Assembly (NCBI GenBank): GCA_022841475.1
Contig: JALHRJ010000005.1
Span: forward strand, 87,070-151,069
Direction of reading: 5' to 3'
Length of the DNA: 64,000 bases
From: Cyclobacteriaceae bacterium
GTDB lineage: Bacteria > Bacteroidota > Bacteroidia > Cytophagales > Cyclobacteriaceae
Of this stretch, positions 55,472-64,000 are shown one piece after another. The number at the start of each line of letters is the position of its first letter. Positions within the stretch are counted from its first letter, which is position 1. The notes under the pieces were generated by a model. The model searched no databases. It was not told where the DNA came from and worked only from the letters and a program-made list of their open reading frames with translations. The position numbers and the translations under genes were made by a program.

Positions 55472-56734
55472 ATGAATCCCGGAGAAAAGGGTTGGCTTAA
55501 AGAATATCTTAACTTTCGAAAAGATTTACTAAAAGATCTCACCCTCGAAAGCAAACGCGCTTCGCATCCCGAACACTCTCTTTACCGTGTCATTCAACCT
55601 ACGGGCCTTATGTATGGCCAACCCATGGGGGCCTATAACTTACCTGAGTCGGATGCCTGGGATGAAAAGGATCGTATGAAGATTTTGTTGGCGGAAAGTC
55701 TGATCAGCAGTTCCCTCCTGTTTCATAATAAATCCATTAAGAATCCTGAAGAACTATCCAGTGTGATTCTTAAAACGCTTGAAAACATAAGTAATTTTTA
55801 TAACAATATTTTTCCCGAGTTGGCAACCCCAACAAAAACCCTTTTTGGGCGAAAGAAATCACCGCTAGAATTGGCTGAGAGGATCCTAGACAAACGAATT
55901 GAATACACATCCGAGTTTGACACCAATTTCTGGGTACAGTTTTTTCATAACAGTTTACTTTTTCTCGATATTTTCATTTTCGGACAATGGATTCACACCA
56001 ATGCAGATCGCATCGTATCCGACTTTTTTAAATATGAACGGGAAGAGCTTCGTTTCTCGGTAGTTAAAATAATTGCCTGTGCGGCACATGCCAATTCAAA
56101 AATTGAGTATGAAGAGCGAAGACTATTAGAGTTTTTTCTTCAAAGCACTGATTTGCCACAAGACAAAAAGAGAGAAGCCAAAAAGATATTTGATGAAGGA
56201 ATTGCGCTGAACGAAATCAATTTGCCAACTAATAATTCGTGGATCCTCAAAAGGTATTTTTTGGAAATAGCCATACTTACCATTTGGGCAGATAAACGTG
56301 TTGAAGAAGTTGAACGGGCTTTCCTGAAGCAGTTGAGTAACTATCTTGGATTTAATGAAGAAGATCTTGAGAATAGTATGTTGGCAATTGAGGGATTTGT
56401 TTTGGAGTATTGGGATAAGCTAAATTACCTGCAGAACAAGCAGGATTATAAACAGGTAAGTGAGCAGTTTATTGAGCGAATGACCAGGATAACAGGCACC
56501 CACAAGAGCCGGTTACTCAAGGAAGTGCAGGAAAGTAAAGAGTTGATGGAGTTGTTAAGAAGGGCACGGGCACATGAACTTGCCGAAGATGAAAAGCAAC
56601 GAATGCAGGAATTGCTGATCATGGCACTGAAAACGATACCTACCTTTGTAATTATTTCATTGCCTCAACGATTTCTTACCTTACCAATCTTGCTAAAAAT
56701 ATTGCCTTCTAATTTCTTTGCCGAGGTAGCCTAA
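55472..56734 (+). CDS. LETM1-related biofilm-associated protein
   Basis: The 420-residue protein has a mostly helical body: residues 1-180 of unknown type, then a TerB-like pair with AHANSKIEYEERRLLEF and IWADKRVEEVERAF (about 205-300), and a C-terminal LETM1-like hydrophobic tail with IPTFVIISLPQRFLTLPILLKILP (about 388-411). The name follows family recollection. A role in membrane or metal homeostasis is possible. It ends four bases before the convergent TerC gene. Confidence 0.8.
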   Translation: MNPGEKGWLKEYLNFRKDLLKDLTLESKRASHPEHSLYRVIQPTGLMYGQPMGAYNLPESDAWDEKDRMKILLAESLISSSLLFHNKSIKNPEELSSVILKTLENISNFYNNIFPELATPTKTLFGRKKSPLELAERILDKRIEYTSEFDTNFWVQFFHNSLLFLDIFIFGQWIHTNADRIVSDFFKYEREELRFSVVKIIACAAHANSKIEYEERRLLEFFLQSTDLPQDKKREAKKIFDEGIALNEINLPTNNSWILKRYFLEIAILTIWADKRVEEVERAFLKQLSNYLGFNEEDLENSMLAIEGFVLEYWDKLNYLQNKQDYKQVSEQFIERMTRITGTHKSRLLKEVQESKELMELLRRARAHELAEDEKQRMQELLIMALKTIPTFVIISLPQRFLTLPILLKILPSNFFAEVA

Positions 56735-56738
56735 TCAG

Positions 56739-57782
56739 TTAGTCTTTCAACTCATCCGATTCCTTGTCCTTTCGGGGAATCAGGACAGAAAAAACAATGG
56801 ATAAGGTAAGAGTTACCAGAATCACAATGAAGGAAATTGTGGGCGGCATATCTGTCAACACATCTGGCAGGAAGTCAACACCCCTACCGATTTCCAACAA
56901 CATTTTAGCGCCAATAAAAAACAAAATAATTGACAGGCCTTTTTGAAGCAGGTAAAACTTGTCGATAATGCCAGACAAGAGGAAGAACATAGCGCGCAGA
57001 CCCATCACCGCAAAAATATTGGAGGTATAAATAATAAATTCATTGGTGGTTATTGCAAAGGCTGCGGGTATCGAGTCTACGGCAAAAATTAAATCGGTTG
57101 TCTCAATCAATACGATTACCAGGAAGAGAGGCGTGAACATTATTTTTCCATCCACACGCACGACAAACTTGCCACCCATTTCATCTTTAGTAATAGGCAG
57201 ATACTTGCGGCAGAATTTCAGGATAGGATTTTTCTCAGGATCGATTTTTTCATCGCTGTCTTCAAAATAAATTTTTATACCTGAATAGATAAGGAATACT
57301 CCGAAGATATAAAGTATCCAATGAAACTCATGAATAAGAAGAGCACCAACGAAAATGAAAATCCCCCGAAAGAATACAGCTCCCAGAATACCCCAGAAAA
57401 GTATTTTATGAAAGTACTCTTCTTTAACCTTAAAGAATTTAAGAATAAGCAGAATAACAAAAATGTTATCAACCGAGAGAGCGTATTCAGTTAAGTAGGC
57501 AGAGAAATATTGTACGGCAGCATCATAACCAGAAAGCGTAGTCATCTTGCCTCCCTCCAACGCCTCAAAAGGTCCCATCCGGTAGACCAGGTATCCAAAA
57601 ATAGTACTGATTATTACCCAAAAAATGGATTGATAGAGGGCGGATTTGGTAGAGATTTTATGGGCTGATTTATTAAAAAAGCCAAGATCCAACAATAGAA
57701 ATGAAGCTATAATAATCCCGAAAACGGTGTATAGAAAAGACTCATCTCTCAGATCAAATCCAAACAAGGTGAACAATAACAT
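56739..57782 (-). CDS. TerC/Alx family integral membrane protein
   Basis: The 347-residue protein has nine or so membrane helices with the TerC signature: SVDNIFVILLILKFF, DLIFAVDSIPAAFAIT (acidic residues within helices) and FAVMGLRAMFF. Members export Mn2+ or act in metal loading of exported proteins. The end is charged (PRKDKESDELKD). Two inverted repeats lie in the leader; no Mn riboswitch consensus is evident. Confidence 0.92.
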   Translation of the reverse strand: MLLFTLFGFDLRDESFLYTVFGIIIASFLLLDLGFFNKSAHKISTKSALYQSIFWVIISTIFGYLVYRMGPFEALEGGKMTTLSGYDAAVQYFSAYLTEYALSVDNIFVILLILKFFKVKEEYFHKILFWGILGAVFFRGIFIFVGALLIHEFHWILYIFGVFLIYSGIKIYFEDSDEKIDPEKNPILKFCRKYLPITKDEMGGKFVVRVDGKIMFTPLFLVIVLIETTDLIFAVDSIPAAFAITTNEFIIYTSNIFAVMGLRAMFFLLSGIIDKFYLLQKGLSIILFFIGAKMLLEIGRGVDFLPDVLTDMPPTISFIVILVTLTLSIVFSVLIPRKDKESDELKD

Positions 57783-57815
57783 GTCTTTTCCAGGGTTTTT
57801 AGGGTCAAAAAAGAA

Positions 57816-57847
57816 GTGATTATCTGCCTTTGGAGGCGGGTAATCAC
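57816..57847. repeat. Inverted repeat in the TerC leader
   Basis: GTGATTA and TAATCAC arms (57816-57822 and 57841-57847) enclose an inner gcct-aggc stem. A second 12-base palindrome (ccaccatggtgg) is at 57887-57898. Position just upstream of the terC start suggests a leader control element or operator, but no known family fits. Confidence 0.45.
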
Positions 57848-57948
57848 TACTTAATTTGCCGCCAAAGCTACAAATTAATTCAATTCCACCATGGTGGTAT
57901 TAGTCTTTATGCACCACCAACCGAAAAAGAAACCACACTAATCAATCA

Positions 57949-58365
57949 TTATTGACACTTATCGCAAGTGCCTTGTATAAGTAAGTTCATTTCATGAGCA
58001 CGGAATCCCGCTGGTAGAAATACTTCAGGAATTGTTACCGCATCGAGACAATTGGTTTGACCGCACTTTTGACATTTAAAATGAACATGTTCATGATGGT
58101 GTTCGTGCGAAGAACAGGGTTCGCTGCACAAAGCATATTTCAAACTTCCTTCATCATCCAATACCTTGTGAATAACTCCTTTGTCAAGAAAGGTTTTAAG
58201 AGTGCGGTAAACAGTAACACGATCAAAGGTAGAAGCAATTTCATGCTCAATATCAGAGTAAGAAAGAGCAAAGGAATTCTTCATGAAAAGATTAAGAATG
58301 GCTGAACGACTGGTAGTCGTTCGCAGTTTGTAGTCTTTGAGAATTTGATCTTCGTGCTTTTTCAT
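57949..58365 (-). CDS. Fur family transcriptional repressor
   Basis: The 138 residues give a winged-helix domain (about 1-85, with FDRVTVYRTLKTFLDKG as recognition helix) and a metal-binding dimerisation domain with HEHHHEHVHF and the structural zinc pairs CQKCGQTNC and CDKC. Such proteins sense Zn2+, Fe2+ or other metals. Fur versus Zur cannot be told from sequence; the His-rich stretch and cysteine pairs suit Zur. It overlaps the ABC transporter gene by four bases. Confidence 0.92.
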   Translation of the reverse strand: MKKHEDQILKDYKLRTTTSRSAILNLFMKNSFALSYSDIEHEIASTFDRVTVYRTLKTFLDKGVIHKVLDDEGSLKYALCSEPCSSHEHHHEHVHFKCQKCGQTNCLDAVTIPEVFLPAGFRAHEMNLLIQGTCDKCQ

Positions 58366-60149
58366 CGCACCTCTAATTGCAGTTTTAGCAAGTTACTATA
58401 AATACCATTATCGAGTGCGGTTAGTTCATTGTGTGATCCGGATTCGGCAATTTCACCTTCTTTGATAACCATAATCCGATCTACTTTGCGAATGGTGCTC
58501 AGCCGGTGAGCAATCACCACGGTGGTTCGATTTTCCATTAGCTTCTCCAGCGCTTCCTGAACTAATTTTTCAGAGTGCGCATCCAGCGAACTGGTTGCTT
58601 CATCCAGGATCAGGATCGCAGGGTCTTTTAATATAGCACGGGCTATTGCCACCCGCTGTCGTTGGCCGCCCGAAAGTTTTACGCCCCGGTCGCCCACTAC
58701 CGTTTCCAATTTCTCTGGGAAACTTTCAATAAACTCCCACGCATTGGCTTTGATGGCAGCTTCTTTTATTTCCTCTTGTGATGCGCCTGGTTTTCCGTAG
58801 GCAATGTTTTCGAGGATGGTGCCGCCAAATAAAATTACCTCTTGGGGCACTATACCAATATTGTGACGATAGTCATAGAGATTGTATTGCTGGCTTACAA
58901 TTTCATCCACACGAATACGGCCGGCTGTTACCGGATAAAAACGCATCAATAAATTAATGATAGTAGACTTGCCTGATCCGCTCGGCCCCACAAGCGCTAC
59001 TTTTTCGCCTGGCTTTATTTTGAAACTGATGTTTTTTAATACTACAACGTCCTGCCGGGTAGGGTAAGAAAACGAAACCCCGTCAAACTCAATATTGCCT
59101 TTTAGTTTTGTAGTATGCTTCGTTTCCGATTGCTCATCCGGCTGATCGAGGATTTCCAGAATTCTTTCCGAGGCTCCCACCGACCGCTGCAATTGACTAT
59201 AGATATCACCAAGCCCGGCAATAGATCCGCCAATGAAAGCTGTATAGAGTACGAACGAAAAGAGTTCGCCCACTTCGGCTTCTTTCGATTGAACAAGAAA
59301 AGCACCATACCAGCTTACAGCTACAATGCCTCCAAAAAGGGCAACAATGGTAAACGAAATAAATAATCCGCGGTAACGGGAAGCATAAATAGCTGTTTTC
59401 ACCACTTCATTTAATGATTTCTTATAACGAAGCACTTCGAACATTTCGTTGGTAAATGACTTTACCACGGCTATGGATTGAAGCGTTTCTTCCACTATTA
59501 CATTGGAGCCTGCTAATTGATCTTGGGTTTTCTTCGACAGTTTGCGAATGAATTTGCCAAAGAAAAGAGCGGCCAACACCAACACCGGAAAAGTGAGCAG
59601 CATGAAAATGGTGAGCCTGGGGTATAGAATAAAGATAACCGGAATCCCAACCGCAAGTACGAGCAATTGGCGCAGCAATTCTGCTAAGGTGAAAGTGAAT
59701 GTATCTTGCAGTGTACTGACATCGGAAGTAATCCGGCTTATTAGTTCACCAATCCTGCGACTGTCAAAGAATGAAAGTGGCAGCCATACAATTTTTGTAT
59801 ACACATGCTGGCGCAGATCTGCCAGCGTTCGCTCACTCACGAATGTAAACGTATAAACCCGGATGAAAGAAAAAACACTTTGAATGAGTAAAATACCAAT
59901 CAGCGCTAAAGCAATTTGATTGATGCTTGTAAAAAAGAAATCCTTTTTGCCCTGTGCAACATCTAATAGTTTGCCGGCAAAATAAGGGAAGGCCAGCAAC
60001 GTTCCGCTGGAAAGCGCCAAGGCAACCAGTCCCAAAATAAACGTCCACCGATAGGGAAGAACAAAGCGAAAAATTCCAAGAAGTTTTTGAACTCCGGATT
60101 TATTAAGAGGACGCTTTTCTCCGTCATTAAGAACAGATCGTTTGGCCAT
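58362..60149 (-). CDS. ABC transporter, permease-ATPase half (MsbA/LmrA type)
   Basis: A 6-helix membrane domain (about 20-320) is fused to an ATPase with Walker A GPSGSGKST (near 388), signature LSGGQRQRVAIARAIL and Walker B ILILDEATSSLD. A homodimeric exporter of lipid, drug or peptide is expected. It is the first gene of a two-gene operon with fur, the stop overlapping its start. The substrate is unknown. Confidence 0.93.
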   Translation of the reverse strand: MAKRSVLNDGEKRPLNKSGVQKLLGIFRFVLPYRWTFILGLVALALSSGTLLAFPYFAGKLLDVAQGKKDFFFTSINQIALALIGILLIQSVFSFIRVYTFTFVSERTLADLRQHVYTKIVWLPLSFFDSRRIGELISRITSDVSTLQDTFTFTLAELLRQLLVLAVGIPVIFILYPRLTIFMLLTFPVLVLAALFFGKFIRKLSKKTQDQLAGSNVIVEETLQSIAVVKSFTNEMFEVLRYKKSLNEVVKTAIYASRYRGLFISFTIVALFGGIVAVSWYGAFLVQSKEAEVGELFSFVLYTAFIGGSIAGLGDIYSQLQRSVGASERILEILDQPDEQSETKHTTKLKGNIEFDGVSFSYPTRQDVVVLKNISFKIKPGEKVALVGPSGSGKSTIINLLMRFYPVTAGRIRVDEIVSQQYNLYDYRHNIGIVPQEVILFGGTILENIAYGKPGASQEEIKEAAIKANAWEFIESFPEKLETVVGDRGVKLSGGQRQRVAIARAILKDPAILILDEATSSLDAHSEKLVQEALEKLMENRTTVVIAHRLSTIRKVDRIMVIKEGEIAESGSHNELTALDNGIYSNLLKLQLEVR

Positions 60150-60176
60150 GTAGGTAGAGACGTATTAAAAATCGAA

Positions 60177-60770
60177 TTAGTGCAGACCAGGAATGAAAGA
60201 CCCTTCAATTGAAAACATAACCGTATCATTCAAGATCATTTTTTGTTTGCCTTTTAATGAATAGCGGGTGAGCAATTGGGTACCGGAGGCATCATCAAAT
60301 TCAAGCATGAGCTCTCGCCTGGTTGAATAGAGTGTATTATCTTCCTGATATACCGATTCTATTTTTTTTATGTTAGAAAAATTATTCTGATAATAGAAAA
60401 TTACGATGGGAATGGGCGAAGGGTTTTTAGACTGGTATTTTCTTGTTGTAAGATTGCTGCGTGTGTCCTTCTCACCATCAATAACTTCATAACCATTTCT
60501 GTAAAGGGGTTTGTTGATGAAATCTAGCTGCCTGAAAACATCGAGTTCATGTGCGACTATTGCGCTGTCGATTTTTAAAGTTGATTGATCCGATTTCCCA
60601 TCTAACACTACGGATTTTGTTAGGGAAGATTTTGCCCGCACCAGCGAGGTTATCTGAGAGTTTATCAGGCTGTCAAAATCAACATAAGGCTTGTCGTATA
60701 CTTGATTTGTTTTATTGCACGAAACAAGCACGAATGCAATTCCAAGAAAAAAAAGAGTTCTCACTATCAT
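60177..60770 (-). CDS. Putative lipoprotein of unknown function (197 aa)
   Basis: A lipobox LVSC (Cys about 18) precedes a beta-rich body, with about 175 residues and no recognised family. Its ATG overlaps the gpmI stop by one base, so it is read from the gpmI transcript. The ABC transporter gene starts 27 bases later on the same strand. Confidence 0.7.
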   Translation of the reverse strand: MIVRTLFFLGIAFVLVSCNKTNQVYDKPYVDFDSLINSQITSLVRAKSSLTKSVVLDGKSDQSTLKIDSAIVAHELDVFRQLDFINKPLYRNGYEVIDGEKDTRSNLTTRKYQSKNPSPIPIVIFYYQNNFSNIKKIESVYQEDNTLYSTRRELMLEFDDASGTQLLTRYSLKGKQKMILNDTVMFSIEGSFIPGLH

Positions 60771-62296
60771 TAGAAATCAATCAACACTGTGCCTGTCATT
60801 TCTTTAGGAATTTCAACACCCATTAATGTTAAAATGGTGGGAGCAAGGTCGCCCAATTTGCCATCTTTAAGTTGACCAGAATAAGAATCGTCCACAAGAA
60901 TGCACGGAACCAGGTTAGTAGTATGTGCCGTATTGGGTGTGCCATCCTCGTTGATCATCATATCGGCATTGCCATGATCGGCAATGATAATAATAGCATA
61001 TCCATTTTTCCGCGCGATTTCAGTAACAGCCTCATTACATTGATCAACCGTTTCAACTGCTTTTACTGCGGCTTCAAATACACCGGTATGACCCACCATA
61101 TCTGGATTGGCAAAATTCAAGCAAATGAAATCAGCACTTTTCTTTTCCAGTTCAGGAATGATTGTATCGCGAATGTCGCGCGCACTCATTTCAGGCTGCA
61201 AATCATAGGTTGCTACTTTGGGAGAAGGACACATCAATCTTGACTCACCCGGAAAAACATCTTCGCGGCCACCGGAAAAAAAGAATGTAACATGTGGATA
61301 TTTTTCTGTTTCGGCAATCCGGATTTGCTTCTTGCCAGCCTTGGAGACAATTTCTCCCAGCGTATTCGCCAGGTTATCTTTATCGAAGATCACCTTGACC
61401 CCAACAAAGGAATCGTCATAGTTGGTGAGGGTAACATAATGCAGGTCGAGCTTATTCATATTTTGCTCATGGAAATCCTGCTGTGTGAGCGCCATGGTAA
61501 TTTCCCGTCCGCGGTCGGTGCGAAAGTTGAAGCAGAGAACCACATCACCATTCTGAATGGTAGCTATAGGTTGATCGCTTGCATCAACAGCAATAATTGG
61601 TTTGATAAATTCATCCGTTACACCTGTTGCATAAGATTGCTCAACCGCTCGAATTATATCTGTGGTTTTTTCTCCTGTGCCATGCACCATCGCATCATAC
61701 GCAAGTTTCACACGCTCCCACCGCTTGTCCCGATCCATCGCGTAATAACGCCCCACTATGCTGGCTATCTGCCCGGTGGTTTTTGCGAGATGGCTTTTCA
61801 AATTCTGCAAGTAACCAACACCTCCTTTAGGATCCGTATCCCGGCCATCCATAAACGCATGAATAAAAACATTTTTAAGGCCTTGATTATTTGCAATCGA
61901 ACACAAGCCCTTAAGGTGGTCGATATGTGAGTGCACCCCGCCATCGGAAAGCAAACCAATCAGATGAATAGATTTGTTATTGTTTTGGGCATAATTAAAT
62001 GCTTCTAACAGCACCGGATTGGTATCCAGTTCTTTTTCATCAACGGCTTTGTTTACACGCACCAGATCCTGGTAAACCACACGACCGGCACCTATATTCA
62101 TATGTCCTACTTCCGAGTTACCCATTTGACCGGCAGGCAATCCTACAGCCAGACCAGAAGCCTCCAGCTTACTATGCGGATACTTTTTGTATAAAGAGTT
62201 TATGTAGGGAGTCTGGGCATGATCGATAGCAGATACCTTTTTGTTTGTCGCTATTCCCCAGCCATCCAGGATCATCAACAACACTTTCTTATTCAT
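60770..62296 (-). CDS. gpmI: 2,3-bisphosphoglycerate-independent phosphoglycerate mutase
   Basis: GpmI converts 3- to 2-phosphoglycerate in glycolysis. The alkaline phosphatase-fold metal site is complete: Asp11 in ILDGWG, Ser61 in MGNSEVGHMNIG, DHGNADMM, HTTNLVPCI and the FNFRTDRGRE core. At 508 residues it is of usual length. A lipoprotein gene starts at its stop. Confidence 0.96.
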   Translation of the reverse strand: MNKKVLLMILDGWGIATNKKVSAIDHAQTPYINSLYKKYPHSKLEASGLAVGLPAGQMGNSEVGHMNIGAGRVVYQDLVRVNKAVDEKELDTNPVLLEAFNYAQNNNKSIHLIGLLSDGGVHSHIDHLKGLCSIANNQGLKNVFIHAFMDGRDTDPKGGVGYLQNLKSHLAKTTGQIASIVGRYYAMDRDKRWERVKLAYDAMVHGTGEKTTDIIRAVEQSYATGVTDEFIKPIIAVDASDQPIATIQNGDVVLCFNFRTDRGREITMALTQQDFHEQNMNKLDLHYVTLTNYDDSFVGVKVIFDKDNLANTLGEIVSKAGKKQIRIAETEKYPHVTFFFSGGREDVFPGESRLMCPSPKVATYDLQPEMSARDIRDTIIPELEKKSADFICLNFANPDMVGHTGVFEAAVKAVETVDQCNEAVTEIARKNGYAIIIIADHGNADMMINEDGTPNTAHTTNLVPCILVDDSYSGQLKDGKLGDLAPTILTLMGVEIPKEMTGTVLIDF

Positions 62297-62424
62297 AAGG
62301 AGACAATTTCAATTTGAGAGGCCAAATATACCTGTGATTAACCGCATTTGTAGCGCTTTTTATGTTTGTCTTCTTTGCCAGACATAAAAACAAATGTTAG
62401 GTTTCGAATAGTGATTGACAAATT

Positions 62425-62454
62425 TTTGGATACCGCAATAATGGCATAATTTTG
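62425..62454 (+). promoter_or_regulatory. Promoter TTTG-N18-TAatTTTG of the DUF4783-nadC operon
   Basis: Both boxes are exact (-33 at 62425-62428, -7 at 62447-62454), 17 bases before the DUF4783 ATG. Confidence 0.65.
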
Positions 62455-62471
62455 GTTTAACCTGAACCGCT

Positions 62472-62864
62472 ATGAAGAGCAAAAAATGGGTTTTTACATT
62501 CGTTTTCGTCCTGATTTCGCAATTGATGTGGGCTCAGGCCGACATCTTTGCGCCCATGAAGGATGCGTTGAAGGCAGGAAGCGCGAAAGAATTAGTGAAA
62601 CATGTTAATCAATCAGTAGATATTAACCTGGAAGGTGAAGTAAATACCTATAGTAAAGCGCAGTCTGAGTTTGTGCTGCGTGATTTTTTTAAAAAGTATC
62701 CTGCCTCTGACTTTACCATAGAACATACCGGTTCCTCCAAGAGCGGACTACAGTATGCCATTGGTAATTACAAGAGCAACAACGAACAGTTTAATGTGCT
62801 CATCCGCGTAAAGCAAGCGGGCAATGTTTACCTTATTCATGAAATCAGTTTTGTGAAGGAATAA
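62472..62864 (+). CDS. DUF4783 domain-containing secreted protein
   Basis: A signal peptide (to MWAQ, about 22) precedes a single domain of about 105 residues with DIFAPMKDALKAGSAKEL, NTYSKAQSEFVLRDFF and the final VYLIHEISFVKE, features of DUF4783. The fold resembles NTF2-like small domains. Function unknown. Its stop overlaps the nadC start (TAATG), so the pair is cotranscribed. Confidence 0.88.
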   Translation: MKSKKWVFTFVFVLISQLMWAQADIFAPMKDALKAGSAKELVKHVNQSVDINLEGEVNTYSKAQSEFVLRDFFKKYPASDFTIEHTGSSKSGLQYAIGNYKSNNEQFNVLIRVKQAGNVYLIHEISFVKE

Positions 62865-63724
62865 TGGTGCCCGCCTACCTTACCGATCAAGCCATTCATG
62901 ATTTTATTACACAAGCATTAGCCGAAGATATTGGCGAAGGAGATCACTCTACGCTCGGGTCTGTGCCAGCTTCTAAAATAAGTAAAGCAAAATTGCTGGT
63001 TAAAGATGAAGGCATCATTGCCGGCCTCACCATTGCCGGGAAGATTTTTCATCAGGTAGATCCAAGCCTCACCATTACATTTCTCAAGAAGGAAGGGTTC
63101 CCGGTTGTTAAGGGTGATATAGCATTTGTTGTGGAAGGGGCGGCACAATCCATTCTATCAGCCGAGCGACTTGTGCTTAATTGTATGCAACGCATGAGTG
63201 GCATTGCTACTTACACCAACCGGTTAAGCAAATTGATTGCTGGCACCAGGGCCCAACTCATGGACACGCGCAAGACAACACCTAACTTCCGGTTGATGGA
63301 AAAGTGGGCGGTAGCCATCGGAGGCGGGAAGAATCACCGGTATGCCTTGTATGACATGGTGATGTTAAAAGATAATCACATTGATATGGCTGGCGGCATC
63401 CGACCCGCCATTGAGAATATCAAAATTTATTTGAAAGAACAGAAGAAGGATCTGAAGATAGAAGTTGAAACCCGCACGCTGCAGGAGGTGGAGGAAGTAA
63501 TAGCGGTGGGTGGCATTGATGTAATCATGCTTGACAATATGAATATTGAAGACATGAAGCAGGCACTGAAATTGATAGACGGAAAATATAAAACTGAAGC
63601 CAGTGGTGGAATAACTGAAACCACCTTACCTGCTATTGCCGAGTGCGGTGTAGATTATATTTCAATAGGTGCACTTACACATTCAGTAAAAAGTCTGGAC
63701 TTAAGTTTGAAGGTGGAGAAATAA
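62864..63724 (+). CDS. nadC: Nicotinate-nucleotide pyrophosphorylase NadC
   Basis: NadC makes nicotinate mononucleotide from quinolinate and PRPP in NAD synthesis. DTRKTTPNFRLMEKWAV (about 142-158), GGGKNHRYALYDMVMLKDNH and VETRTLQE are the family motifs. The 286-residue length is usual. The link with DUF4783 by overlap is known in this phylum. Confidence 0.96.
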   Translation: MVPAYLTDQAIHDFITQALAEDIGEGDHSTLGSVPASKISKAKLLVKDEGIIAGLTIAGKIFHQVDPSLTITFLKKEGFPVVKGDIAFVVEGAAQSILSAERLVLNCMQRMSGIATYTNRLSKLIAGTRAQLMDTRKTTPNFRLMEKWAVAIGGGKNHRYALYDMVMLKDNHIDMAGGIRPAIENIKIYLKEQKKDLKIEVETRTLQEVEEVIAVGGIDVIMLDNMNIEDMKQALKLIDGKYKTEASGGITETTLPAIAECGVDYISIGALTHSVKSLDLSLKVEK

Positions 63725-63740
63725 CTTTTCTTAAGTTCAT

Positions 63741-63783
63741 AGCCACAGATTCACTGATTAATGGAATCCGAAAATCTATGGCT
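63741..63783. repeat. Inverted repeat with CCACAGATT core after nadC
   Basis: agccacagatt (63741-63751) pairs with aatctatggct (63773-63783) at 10 of 11 positions, around a 21-base loop. The CCACAGATT theme is a common short intergenic repeat in Bacteroidota. It may be a repeat element or a terminator after nadC. Confidence 0.45.
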
Positions 63784-63851
63784 TCAATTTCAGATTAGAA
63801 AATCCCGCAATTCCACCTTATTTTTGCGCTCCTTAAAATTGGAATTGTGCC

Positions 63852-64000
63852 ATGATCGTGAAGACGCGTAACTATCGCCTTGAAAAGAAAGACTATATAA
63901 AAATGGCTTTGAAGGCTATTTTAAAGCAACAATGGTGGGTAAGCCTGATTGTGGTGGCTATCTGTCTCGGGTTTGTGTGGATACCCAGCATTTGGTGGTT
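63852..64000 (+). CDS. Membrane protein of unknown function, cut by the window edge
   Basis: The frame begins MIVKTRNYRLEKKDYIKMAL and is followed by a helix of about 22 hydrophobic residues at 31-47 and beyond. It is open to the edge. A -7 box TAttTTTG at 63819-63826 lies 25 bases upstream. The charged start and first helix resemble small membrane proteins of the YcxB type, but only the N-terminal part is visible. Confidence 0.65.
   Translation, partial: MIVKTRNYRLEKKDYIKMALKAILKQQWWVSLIVVAICLGFVWIPSIWW

Noticed and set aside
57783..57948. Mn2+ (yybP-ykoY) riboswitch before TerC
   Set aside because: Position suits, but the conserved sequence blocks of the class are not visible and the stems do not fit the expected layout.
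61292..61930. 212-codon frame antisense to gpmI
   Set aside because: gpmI is complete with all active-site motifs. The antisense frame has a composition typical of a shadow and no start signal.

Overview
The window reads as one continuous chromosomal stretch of a Bacteroidota genome, most likely order Cytophagales. The grounds are: promoters of the Bacteroidota type (TTTG, then TAnnTTTG, usually with no Shine-Dalgarno sequence); many small lipoproteins with a C-terminal LxxC-type signal; families typical of this phylum (DUF6089 barrels, DUF2911, DUF4783, a MurF-Alr fusion, tandem OmpH/Skp after BamA, GH3 next to LptB, a LETM1-related protein, a CarboxypepD-plug TonB receptor). No rRNA, tRNA, CRISPR array, insertion sequence or prophage is visible. 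Most of the window is housekeeping and envelope genes, with a few accessory loci.

Layout. 1-2.3 kb: a secreted protein of unknown function, a possible divergent microprotein and an empty gap. 2.3-13.1 kb (minus strand): S9 peptidase, GH3 enzyme, two small exported proteins, lptB, recJ, a glycine-rich collagen-like secreted protein, a coiled-coil/SPOR-like protein, fumC, and a 2OG-Fe(II) oxygenase. 13.1-18.1 kb: an LEA2-like lipoprotein, a histidine kinase and a convergent single-domain response regulator, an esterase-like lipoprotein, a secreted protein, a broken YHS-domain gene and a 30-residue membrane microprotein. 18.2-28.8 kb is the envelope block: pdxJ, divergent from yqeY-cvpA-hydrolase-CBS-nadK, then two DUF6089 barrels, uppS, bamA and two skp genes. 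28.9-33.2 kb: a fused 5-oxoprolinase and a lipoprotein. 33.3-35.0 kb: prfA and an LPP20-like lipoprotein. 35.1-40.1 kb holds a type III polyketide synthase, methyltransferase, UbiA prenyltransferase and FAD oxidoreductase, with a TIM-barrel lipoprotein inserted; it looks like a small prenylated phenolic lipid or quinone pathway.

40.2-44.1 kb: a degenerate receiver protein, a retropepsin-PDZ protein, a LOG-family hydrolase, a membrane microprotein, DUF2911, and a solitary HisA-family protein lacking the first catalytic aspartate. 44.2-47.7 kb: a lipoprotein and a TonB-dependent receptor, each preceded by the same inverted repeat (TGCAAC-N3-GTTGCA) fused to the promoter -7 element; a Fur-family regulator is encoded 10 kb away. 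47.7-53.3 kb: CsaA-like protein, MurF-Alr, two conserved 48-residue microproteins and feoAB. 53.3-57.8 kb: TerB-like protein, purK-purE, LETM1-related protein, TerC. 57.9-63.7 kb: ABC exporter and fur, a lipoprotein and gpmI, DUF4783 and nadC. The right edge cuts a membrane protein gene.

The best candidates for something undescribed are the shared operator in the TonB receptor/lipoprotein locus, the type III PKS-UbiA locus, and the active-site-altered HisA homologue. The five microproteins and the decaying YHS gene are smaller observations. All function calls come from reading motifs and family recollection; no database search was run.
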